The notes below the pieces were generated by a model. It saw only the letters and a list, made by a program, of their open reading frames with translations. It did no database searches and was not told the origin of the DNA. The translations under genes were made by a program, and so were the position numbers. Below are positions 57,476 to 64,000 of a stretch of DNA of 64,000 nucleotides, one piece after another (positions within the stretch are counted from its first letter, which is position 1; the number at the start of each line of letters is the position of its first letter). The stretch covers positions 310,001-374,000 of the forward strand of contig JAXLWB010000001.1 in assembly GCA_046328715.1 (NCBI GenBank), in the 5' to 3' direction. This DNA comes from JAXLWB01 sp046328715 (GTDB lineage: Bacteria; Chloroflexota; Anaerolineae; Caldilineales; Caldilineaceae).

Positions 57476-60013
57476 CTACTCTTCTCCTGAATTTTGGCGC
57501 AGATAGGTGATTGGTCGGCTGCGTAGGATAGACAGTGAAGCACCGAGGCCAACAATTGTCACCAACGCCATCGTGCCAATCACCAATCCCAGGCTCGCAA
57601 GAATGTTGGGTTCGTGACTCACTTCCAACAGATATTTGGCGATCAGCCAGGTCCCGATTTGGGCCATCAAAAGCGCTAGCAGGGCACTGATTAGCCCCAT
57701 CAGTAGATTTTCCAGCGCAAAGACACGCAAGACAAAGCGCGAGGTTGCCCCCAGCACCTTGTAATAGGCTGCTTCCTGAACCCGCGCATGGCGTGTGGCA
57801 AAGACCGAACTGATCACAATCAAGACACCAGCTAACACGCTGAAAAGGCTGAAAAAGCGCAGCACACCGACTACTTGTTCGATAATGCCCGTCAAGTTGC
57901 GGATCGTTTCGGTCGCATCGATCACGCTGATGTTGGGAAAGGCAGTGACCACTTTGTTCTGCAATGGGTGAATCTCTGCAGGCGGTAGATGCACCGCTGT
58001 AAAGATCGATTGCGGTGCATCTTGTAGCACAGTGGTCGGAAAGACAAAGCTAAAGAACGGTTGCACCGATTGCCCCTGATCGCGGCTGCGAATACTAGTG
58101 ACTGTGGCATCAATTGGGATGCCTTGAATCTTGAAACGGATCTGGTCGCCCACTTTGAAGCGATAGAGGTCAAAGATTTCGTCGAGTACAGAGACTGCAT
58201 TGCCGTTGGATGTGCCAAAAAGCGAGCGACCTTCGCTCAGCGTCTCGCCCTTGATCAATTGGTCACGATAGGTGAGGTTGAAGGGGCGCGCCAAGGTTTC
58301 GCCGCGTGGTTCGTCTTCCGCCGGTGCCTTGACTGCTTCACCGTTAACCGACTCAATCGTGCCACGCACAATCGGGTAATACTCCGTCTTCACGCTGAGC
58401 AGCTTGTCGAAATCGGCAAGCTGGTTGGGTTGAATGTCAATAAAGAAGACATTCGGCGCATCGGCAGGATAGGTCTGCACAAAGTTGGCGCGCAAGTCAC
58501 TTTCGATGAGGTAAACGCAAAAGATGACTGCCAGCGCCGCAGCAAAGGTAACAATAATGGCAAAGCTGGCGTTGCGAGGCCGAAAAAGGCCCCGCTGGGC
58601 TTGACGAAACTCTAGCCGCTTCAAGCGCACTCGCTGCGTAATCCACAAGGCCACCCAGGTCAATAACGCACTTAACAGAAGCAAGCCGATCACGCCGCCG
58701 ACAAAGTAGAGTCCGTTGCGCAGGTTGTTCAGTTGCCAGAGCACCATGCCCAAAAAGAAGAGGATGATGAAGGACAAAGTGACATAAAAGGGCCAGCCGC
58801 GTGTGATCCGTGCTGCCTCTTTGCGAAAGATAAAGCTCGGCTTGAGTTCTTCGAGTTGGTAGATAGGAAGGTAGGTAAAAGCACCGACCACGACTGCGCC
58901 AAGCAGCAGGCTCTCGAATAGGGCTAGCGGCGAAATGCGCAATTCCACATCGGGTGGCAGCAATCCTTTCAGTAAGATCGGAAAGCCATATTGGAGTGCA
59001 AATCCTAAACTTATACCAAGCAACGTGCCAATCACACCGAGCAGCGCGACCACACCCAGGAAATTGCGCGTGACAAAACGGCTATCGGCGCCTAGCGTCT
59101 TGACAATTGCAATCGTTGTGTTGCGCTCGCGCAAAAAGGCGGTCAGCGCCGTCTGAATGCCGATGCCCGCTAACAAGAGTGTGAAGATCCCGACTAGGCT
59201 GAGAAAACGAACTAGGTTGTTGAGAAAGAAGCTGGCCCCGGTCTGACGTGTTTCAAAAGTTCCAACACGTTCCAACCGTGGATCGAGCGCAGCCTTCAGG
59301 CGGTCGGCAATCTGGTTGAGCTGGGTGGGATCATTGACTTTGAAGAGCAGCTTGTAATCGACCCGGCTGCCGGTCTTGACCAAGTCCAGCTTTGCCAGAT
59401 CGGCGCTATGGATAAAGACACGCGGGCCTAAGGCATTGAAACTGACAGGACGATCTGGCTCACGTATGACAACCCCTGCAATCTTGAGCGCAGCGCTGCC
59501 AACATTCAGTGTGTCGCCGATGTTGAGCTTCAAACGGTCAAGCAGGTATTGCTCCACCAGTACGCTGCCGGGCTGAAGTGTCGTCGAAAATGGCTGGCCT
59601 GACGCCAGTTCCACCACGCCATAAAAAGGATAAGCTGGATCCACGACTTTGAGATTGGAAAGAAGCGTCTCCTGGCCATTGGCACCGTTGGCCCCCCCGC
59701 GCACCACGGACAAAAACTCATAGACCCGCGCCGTTTCGGCCCGACCTTCCGTTTGTAACGCTGTAGTTGCGTCTAATAAGGGCTGCGAAAAGGGAAAGCT
59801 TGACTCAGCGACAATATCTGCTGCACTGAGCTGTCTCGCATCACGCTGCAAGGTTCGATTGACACTTTCGCCAAAGCCGCGCAGCGCCACCAAGGTTACC
59901 ATCGACAACGCAACACAAAGCACCAACAAAATCGACTGCTGGCGTGCTGATGTTAGTTGGCGCAAGATAAAGCGACGATGAAGCCAGGTAAATGTCTGTT
60001 TTGCCGTTGTCAT
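57476..60013 (-). CDS. YbbP-like FtsX-family ABC permease
   Basis: An 845-residue membrane protein with about ten helices: one near the N-terminus (SILLVLCVALSMVTLVAL), a block of FtsX-type helices in the middle (about 265-470), and a second FtsX block at the C-terminus, each preceded by a large extracellular MacB-like domain. This two-FtsX-domain layout and length (YbbP is about 800) fit the YbbAP class. The ATG overlaps the ATPase stop by 4 nt. These mechanotransmission-type ABC systems extract lipids or proteins rather than import solutes. Confidence 0.88.
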   Translation of the reverse strand: MTTAKQTFTWLHRRFILRQLTSARQQSILLVLCVALSMVTLVALRGFGESVNRTLQRDARQLSAADIVAESSFPFSQPLLDATTALQTEGRAETARVYEFLSVVRGGANGANGQETLLSNLKVVDPAYPFYGVVELASGQPFSTTLQPGSVLVEQYLLDRLKLNIGDTLNVGSAALKIAGVVIREPDRPVSFNALGPRVFIHSADLAKLDLVKTGSRVDYKLLFKVNDPTQLNQIADRLKAALDPRLERVGTFETRQTGASFFLNNLVRFLSLVGIFTLLLAGIGIQTALTAFLRERNTTIAIVKTLGADSRFVTRNFLGVVALLGVIGTLLGISLGFALQYGFPILLKGLLPPDVELRISPLALFESLLLGAVVVGAFTYLPIYQLEELKPSFIFRKEAARITRGWPFYVTLSFIILFFLGMVLWQLNNLRNGLYFVGGVIGLLLLSALLTWVALWITQRVRLKRLEFRQAQRGLFRPRNASFAIIVTFAAALAVIFCVYLIESDLRANFVQTYPADAPNVFFIDIQPNQLADFDKLLSVKTEYYPIVRGTIESVNGEAVKAPAEDEPRGETLARPFNLTYRDQLIKGETLSEGRSLFGTSNGNAVSVLDEIFDLYRFKVGDQIRFKIQGIPIDATVTSIRSRDQGQSVQPFFSFVFPTTVLQDAPQSIFTAVHLPPAEIHPLQNKVVTAFPNISVIDATETIRNLTGIIEQVVGVLRFFSLFSVLAGVLIVISSVFATRHARVQEAAYYKVLGATSRFVLRVFALENLLMGLISALLALLMAQIGTWLIAKYLLEVSHEPNILASLGLVIGTMALVTIVGLGASLSILRSRPITYLRQNSGEE

Positions 60014-60678
60014 CTTGTCACCACTACCCCATCGCGCAGAAAAATCGTTCGGTCAGCACGTTGGGCAATATCGCTACTGTGGGTCACCATCACGAGCGTG
60101 GTCTGTCGCTCGCCATGCAGTTCCAGCAAGAGATCGAGAATGGCCGCCCCATTGGTCGTGTCCAGGTTGCCTGTTGGTTCGTCAGCAAAGAGAATCTTGG
60201 GATCGTTGATCAGCGCCCGGCAGATAGCGACGCGTTGCTTTTCACCACCGGAGAGTTGATGGGGAAAATTGCGGCTGCGTTTCTGCAAACCGACACGCTG
60301 TAAGAGGCGTTCGGCTCGTTGTTGAGCGTCACTCTTCCCCGCCAACTCGGCAGGAAACATAATGTTTTCGAGTGCTGAGAGCGACGGTACCAGGTGAAAC
60401 GATTGGAAGACAAAGCCGATCGTTTCGTTGCGGATTGGTGCCATCTGATCTTCGCTTAGGTCAGTGATATCGTTCTCTTCCAGTAGGATGCGCCCGCTGC
60501 TCGGTTGATCTAATCCCGAGAGTAGACTGAGCAGGGTGGTTTTGCCACTGCCACTGTTGCCCATAATCGCCACGAACTCACCTCGATCAATGCCAAGGGA
60601 GACATGATCCAGTACACAAATTTCATTTTCATCGATCTGATAAGTCTTGCTAACGTCTTTTGCTTCTAAAATTGCCAC
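60010..60678 (-). CDS. YbbA/LolD-like ABC ATPase
   Basis: A 222-residue ATP-binding subunit: Walker A GNSGSGKTT (about 40-48), signature LSGGEKQRVAICRAL, Walker B ILFADEPTGNLD, and the H-loop VTHSSDIA. The Walker-B-adjacent EPTGNLD is the mark of the LolD/MacB/FtsE/YbbA group. Starts at GTG 60678 after GGAG. With the next two genes it forms an ATPase-permease-esterase operon. Confidence 0.93.
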   Translation of the reverse strand: MAILEAKDVSKTYQIDENEICVLDHVSLGIDRGEFVAIMGNSGSGKTTLLSLLSGLDQPSSGRILLEENDITDLSEDQMAPIRNETIGFVFQSFHLVPSLSALENIMFPAELAGKSDAQQRAERLLQRVGLQKRSRNFPHQLSGGEKQRVAICRALINDPKILFADEPTGNLDTTNGAAILDLLLELHGERQTTLVMVTHSSDIAQRADRTIFLRDGVVVTR

Positions 60679-60844
60679 ACCATTTCTCCATCAAATACGG
60701 TTGAGGTGGTAAAATACGATAGATGACCCTAATTGACACACCATTTAAACATGGCACAATCTACCAAAGAGCAAAATACCATGAGATTGTGATATGTTTA
60801 TGTGTCATTTCTATAAGAAATCATGGTTAGATGAGTGACTCATT

Positions 60845-60914
60845 GAGATTGGGAGATTAGGAGATTAAGAGACTCCACCTGAGCAATCTCTTAATCTCCT
60901 AATCTCCCAATCTC
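60845..60914. repeat. Perfect 28-bp inverted repeat, GAGATTA words
   Basis: Arms 60845-60872 and 60887-60914 are perfect inverted copies; each arm is three variants of a GAGATTNGG word. The loop is 14 nt. It lies between two divergent genes, 22 nt upstream of the oxidoreductase start. Related words make up the repeat at 12307-12369. Confidence 0.95.
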
Positions 60915-60936
60915 CTAATCTCCAAAGGTAACTTTC

Positions 60937-61965
60937 ATGACAACCACACCCAAAATCCGTTTCGCTACCATCGGCTTGAATCATTTTCATATCTACGGCC
61001 AGACCAACCTGCTGCTGCGGGCTGGTGCCGAGCTTGTTTCATTCTATGCTACCGAACCCGATCTGATCAATCTTTACGCCAAGGATTATCCACAAGCCAA
61101 GTTAGCCAGCCGCGAAGAGGAAATTCTTGAGGATGAATCGATCCAGATGGTAATCAGCGCCTCGATCCCTAGCGACCGAGCCCCGCTTGGCGTACGCGTC
61201 ATGCAGCATGGCAAGGACTTTATGACCGACAAGCCAGGTTTCACTACCCTAGAGCAGTTGGCCGAAGTGCGCCGGGTGCAAAAGGAAACCGGACGCATCT
61301 ATTCGATTGATTACAGCGAACGGCTGGAAACCCGCGCTTCGCAAAAGGCGTACGAACTGGTGCAGGCGGGTGCGATTGGCAAGGTGATTCAGACATTGGG
61401 GTTGGGGCCGCATCGCCGTCGGTTGCATCAGCGCCCCTGGTGGTTTTTCAAGAAGGAGAAATATGGCGGCATCCTCTGCGACATCGCCTCGCACCAGTTT
61501 GACCAATACTTGTGGTTCACTGGTGCGACCAAAGCCGAAATTGTCCATTCGCAAGTTGCCAACTATGCCCATCCCGAGCATCCCGAGCTAGAGGATTTTG
61601 GCGATGTGGTAGTGCGTAGTGAAGGGTGTACAGGCTATATTCGTGTGGATTGGTTTACGCCGGATGGATTGGCAACCTGGGGCGATGGCCGTTTGACGAT
61701 TCTCGGAACCGAGGGTTATATCGAACTGCGCAAATATATCGACATTGCCGGTCGCCCTGGCACAGAACATCTCTTCTTAGTCACAAACGACAAGACCGAA
61801 TACATTGACTGTTCCCAAATCGAACTGCCCTATGGTCGCCAATTGGTCTATGACGTTGTTAACCGCACTGAGACGGCGATGAGCCAGGAGATGTGCTTCT
61901 ACGCTTCGGAATTGGCGCTCACTGCCCAAGCAAAAGCCACCCGTCTGGGAAATCTGAGTGTATAG
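60937..61965 (+). CDS. Gfo/Idh/MocA-family oxidoreductase
   Basis: A 342-residue NAD(P)-dependent oxidoreductase. The N-terminal Rossmann domain starts FATIGLNHFHIYGQTNLLL, an altered glycine loop (usual G-x-G-x-x-G), and DKPGFTTLEQL carries the E/D-K-P motif whose Lys is catalytic. The C-terminal sheet domain has CDIASHQFDQYLW with the usual Asp and His. It probably acts on a cyclic polyol or sugar acid. The run of His in NHFHIYG instead of glycines is unusual and may affect cofactor binding. Confidence 0.88.
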   Translation: MTTTPKIRFATIGLNHFHIYGQTNLLLRAGAELVSFYATEPDLINLYAKDYPQAKLASREEEILEDESIQMVISASIPSDRAPLGVRVMQHGKDFMTDKPGFTTLEQLAEVRRVQKETGRIYSIDYSERLETRASQKAYELVQAGAIGKVIQTLGLGPHRRRLHQRPWWFFKKEKYGGILCDIASHQFDQYLWFTGATKAEIVHSQVANYAHPEHPELEDFGDVVVRSEGCTGYIRVDWFTPDGLATWGDGRLTILGTEGYIELRKYIDIAGRPGTEHLFLVTNDKTEYIDCSQIELPYGRQLVYDVVNRTETAMSQEMCFYASELALTAQAKATRLGNLSV

Positions 61966-61971
61966 TAGAAT

Positions 61972-63027
61972 CTAAGAGTTCATCACCAAACAGACCTCTG
62001 GCGGGAAGTAGACCGTCACTTGCTCACCAAGTTTGGGCAAGGTGAGATGAGGACTGTTGAACTCGTCGAGCGACAACTTCTGGTCACCGATCTTGATGTC
62101 GATGCGTACAATCGATCCAAGGAAGTTGATCGTCTCTACTGTACCTCGCAATTCATTTTCATCGCTGGTGGTTCGACTCAGGCGTAACTGTTCTGGACGC
62201 AGGGCAACTTGAGTTGAACCGCCAATGATTGTCTTGCCCACATTCATCTTCTGCCCATTTACTTCTACCAGACCCTTGCTGCCATCAATCACTTGGGCTT
62301 TTAATGTATTGAGCGTGCCCACAAACGACGCTACAAAGGAAGTTTGTGGAAAATTATAGATCTCGAAGGGCGTACCGACCTGCTCCATCCGCCCGTTGCT
62401 CATGACTACCACGCGATCGGACAGCGACAAAGCTTCTTCCTGGTCGTGGGTGACATAGATCGTCGTGATGCCAAGCTGGCGCTGGATCGCACGGATCTCG
62501 TTCCGCAGGCTGACACGAATCTTGGCATCGAGCGCAGAGAGCGGTTCATCGAGCAACAGCAATTGGGGACGGATCGCCAGAGCACGGGCCAGGGCAACGC
62601 GCTGTTGCTGTCCACCCGACATCTGATAGGGATAACGCCCGCTAAGCTGTTCAAGTTTGATCAAGGCGAGCATCTCGCTCACTCGCTGTTTGATTTCATT
62701 CGCTGGTTTGCCCGCCACCTTCAACCCGAAACCGATATTGTCGGCGACAGTCATATTGGGAAAAAGCGCATAGGATTGAAAAACCATGCCAATACTGCGC
62801 TGGTTGGGGCGTTGTTGGGTGATCTCCTGACCAGCCATGATGATCTGCCCAGAAGTTGGCGTTTCAAAGCCGGCCACCATGCGCAATGTGGTCGTCTTGC
62901 CACAACCACTGGGACCCAGGAAGGAGATAAACTCGCCCTTTGCCACATGCAAATTGAAATTGTCGACTGCGGGAGCTGAGGCATTGGCAAATTGTTTGTA
63001 GATCTGGTTGAGTTCCAAAAAGGCCAT
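61972..63027 (-). CDS. ABC importer ATPase (FbpC/PotA type)
   Basis: A 351-residue ATPase: Walker A GPSGCGKTT, signature MSGGQQQRVALARALA, Walker B LLLDEPLSALD, and a C-terminal TOBE domain (VALRPEQLRLS) typical of iron(III), spermidine/putrescine, thiamine and phosphonate importers. ATG 63027 follows AAAGGA; the longer frame runs into the hairpin upstream. It ends 7 nt from the convergent oxidoreductase stop. Substrate is not decided by the ATPase. Confidence 0.93.
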   Translation of the reverse strand: MAFLELNQIYKQFANASAPAVDNFNLHVAKGEFISFLGPSGCGKTTTLRMVAGFETPTSGQIIMAGQEITQQRPNQRSIGMVFQSYALFPNMTVADNIGFGLKVAGKPANEIKQRVSEMLALIKLEQLSGRYPYQMSGGQQQRVALARALAIRPQLLLLDEPLSALDAKIRVSLRNEIRAIQRQLGITTIYVTHDQEEALSLSDRVVVMSNGRMEQVGTPFEIYNFPQTSFVASFVGTLNTLKAQVIDGSKGLVEVNGQKMNVGKTIIGGSTQVALRPEQLRLSRTTSDENELRGTVETINFLGSIVRIDIKIGDQKLSLDEFNSPHLTLPKLGEQVTVYFPPEVCLVMNS

Positions 63028-63048
63028 AACCAATCCTTTGGTAACTTT

Positions 63049-63078
63049 GTGACTGGTAATTACGCAATTACCAGTCAC
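63049..63078. repeat. Perfect 13-bp hairpin between ABC permease and ATPase genes
   Basis: GTGACTGGTAATT (63049-63061) and AATTACCAGTCAC (63066-63078) with a 4-nt loop. Lies between the permease and ATPase genes of one operon, 22 nt before the ATPase start. Related words occur at 9771-9822. Confidence 0.92.
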
Positions 63079-63109
63079 TGATGCTTTTAATGATAGACAG
63101 GTTTACCTC

Positions 63110-63928
63110 TTACCTCGCACCGGCCACCGTCCCCTGACGTGACCCATGCGTGATCCATTGAATGATGCCCATGGCTAACCAAGTGAGCGCAAAACTGACG
63201 ATGCTGAGGGCGGCGGGTTCATAGGCCAAGTGATTGCCTAGCTGTGCCAAATAAGGTCCAAACGCAGGTCGTGCCAGGAAGGTCGCCAAGGTCAACTCGC
63301 CGATCACGGTGGCAAAGGTGAGCAATGCGCCGCTGAGCAGCGCTGTGCGCAAGTTGGGGAGGATGATGCGCAGCAGAATTGTCGTCCAACTCGCTCCCAG
63401 GCTTTGGGCTGCCTCGGTCAAGGTTCGTACATCCATGGATCGCAGCCCTGTGTCAACCGAACGATAGAAATAGGGCAACGACAGCACCACATAGCCACAG
63501 ACCAACAAAATATCGGTACTCCAAGTGGTGTTGGTCAACGCTGGCAACAAGGGAATCCCTATGAATGTAAGTGTCTTGCTATAGGTCTTGATCAGGCCGA
63601 AGACGAGAATAATCGCCGGTATCACAAAGGGCAGTAAGGTGATGAGTTCAACCACGGGACGCAGGTGTGGTGTGCGCAATTGTACCCAATAGGCAGTTGG
63701 CACAACCAGGAGCAGGCAGACCAGGATGGTTAGGACTGACATGCGCACCGAAAACAGGAAGGTCTGTGCAAACTGAGGATCGGCAAAGGCGCTTTGGTAG
63801 GCAGCAAAATTGTACTGTCCTCGTTGTTTTTGCAGCGAGAAAATAAAAGTTCCAAGCAAGGGGAGCGCAAAGTAGAAAACGCCTATTAACAACCACAACC
63901 AACTGGCAAGAGAAGCACGTTTGCTCAT
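63110..63928 (-). CDS. ABC importer permease
   Basis: A 272-residue permease with six predicted helices and the EAA loop LTEAAQSLGASWTTILLRIILPNLRTALLSG (Glu-Ala-Ala...Gly), which docks to the ATPase. The class is that of the second permease in iron/thiamine/2-aminoethylphosphonate importers. ATG 63928 is chosen because its ATGA overlaps the stop of another permease frame entering from the right edge. Confidence 0.9.
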   Translation of the reverse strand: MSKRASLASWLWLLIGVFYFALPLLGTFIFSLQKQRGQYNFAAYQSAFADPQFAQTFLFSVRMSVLTILVCLLLVVPTAYWVQLRTPHLRPVVELITLLPFVIPAIILVFGLIKTYSKTLTFIGIPLLPALTNTTWSTDILLVCGYVVLSLPYFYRSVDTGLRSMDVRTLTEAAQSLGASWTTILLRIILPNLRTALLSGALLTFATVIGELTLATFLARPAFGPYLAQLGNHLAYEPAALSIVSFALTWLAMGIIQWITHGSRQGTVAGAR

Positions 63929-64000
63929 TGTTTCACCCATCGCTCTGTCCAACGCTGTAACCAGGTATAGGTAAGAATACAGATGGCCATAATCACTACC
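63925..64000 (-). CDS. C-terminus of first ABC permease, truncated by window
   Basis: The last 24 codons of a gene that begins beyond the right edge: VVIMAICILTYTWLQRWTER and a final WVKQ, then TGA overlapping the next permease's ATG by 4 nt. A hydrophobic helix followed by a short basic tail is how such permeases end. The pair of permeases plus ATPase makes a standard two-permease importer. Confidence 0.75.
   Translation of the reverse strand, partial: VVIMAICILTYTWLQRWTERWVKQ

Overview
The window looks like a chromosomal piece of a member of the Chloroflexota, probably Anaerolineae- or Caldilineae-like. The lineage is an inference from the CcmH, CcmF and CcmI-like sequences, the mix of small conserved hypothetical families and the repeat-rich intergenic DNA; no rRNA or other marker is present. 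Base composition is moderate and fairly even. I found no tRNA, rRNA, CRISPR array, transposase or phage gene.

Layout. 1-8.4 kb: a truncated metallo-beta-lactamase-fold gene, an Ada-like Cys protein, argS, an acidic unknown protein, a DegT-type aminotransferase, a Phd/VapC-type toxin-antitoxin pair with a readable promoter-operator, and metG behind a structured, terminator-containing leader. 8.4-13.5 kb: a ceramidase-like hydrolase and MFS carrier, a frameshifted orphan higA, a nuclease-like protein and an M20 peptidase. 13.6-22.3 kb (minus strand): DUF362, a glycosyltransferase-like protein, an APH-type kinase, a Thg1-like 3'-5' polymerase, a polynucleotide-kinase-like ATPase, a ComB-like phosphatase, an SDR, DinB, an M24 protein and a SET-domain protein. 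The kinase and Thg1 genes overlap and look like an RNA 5'-end repair module. 22.4-31.2 kb: a surface-polysaccharide cluster with a flippase, two GT4 enzymes, a BcsB-like protein and a GT39 enzyme. 31.7-39 kb: an MFS carrier, an ABC-F ATPase coupled to a DapA fragment, a MocR/LysN-type aminotransferase, an aldo/keto reductase and a GH4 glycosidase.

39.4-56.5 kb (all plus strand) is the centrepiece: six secreted or membrane-tethered multiheme c-type cytochromes with 2, 8, 13, 9, 15 and 10 predicted haems (57 in all), an integral cytochrome b, and cytochrome maturation genes (CcmH, a CcmG-type thioredoxin, CcmF and a CcmI-like protein with a zinc ribbon). The octahaem protein is a predicted lipoprotein with a collagen-like Gly-X-Y stalk and a Ser/Thr/Asp-rich insert. 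The decahaem protein is an internal duplication with calcium-loop-like motifs. Together they could carry electrons from the quinone pool (NapC/NirT-like protein or cytochrome b) to the cell exterior.

56.7-64 kb: a YbbA-YbbP-TesA-like operon, a Gfo/Idh/MocA oxidoreductase, and an iron/thiamine/spermidine-type ABC importer running off the right edge.

Overlaid on everything is a set of at least twenty long intergenic inverted repeats. Each has its own sequence but a similar build: two arms of 9-40 bp, often made of short repeated words, around a loop. They sit between genes or just before start codons. Some share arm sequence with one another, and two appear to have entered coding sequences.
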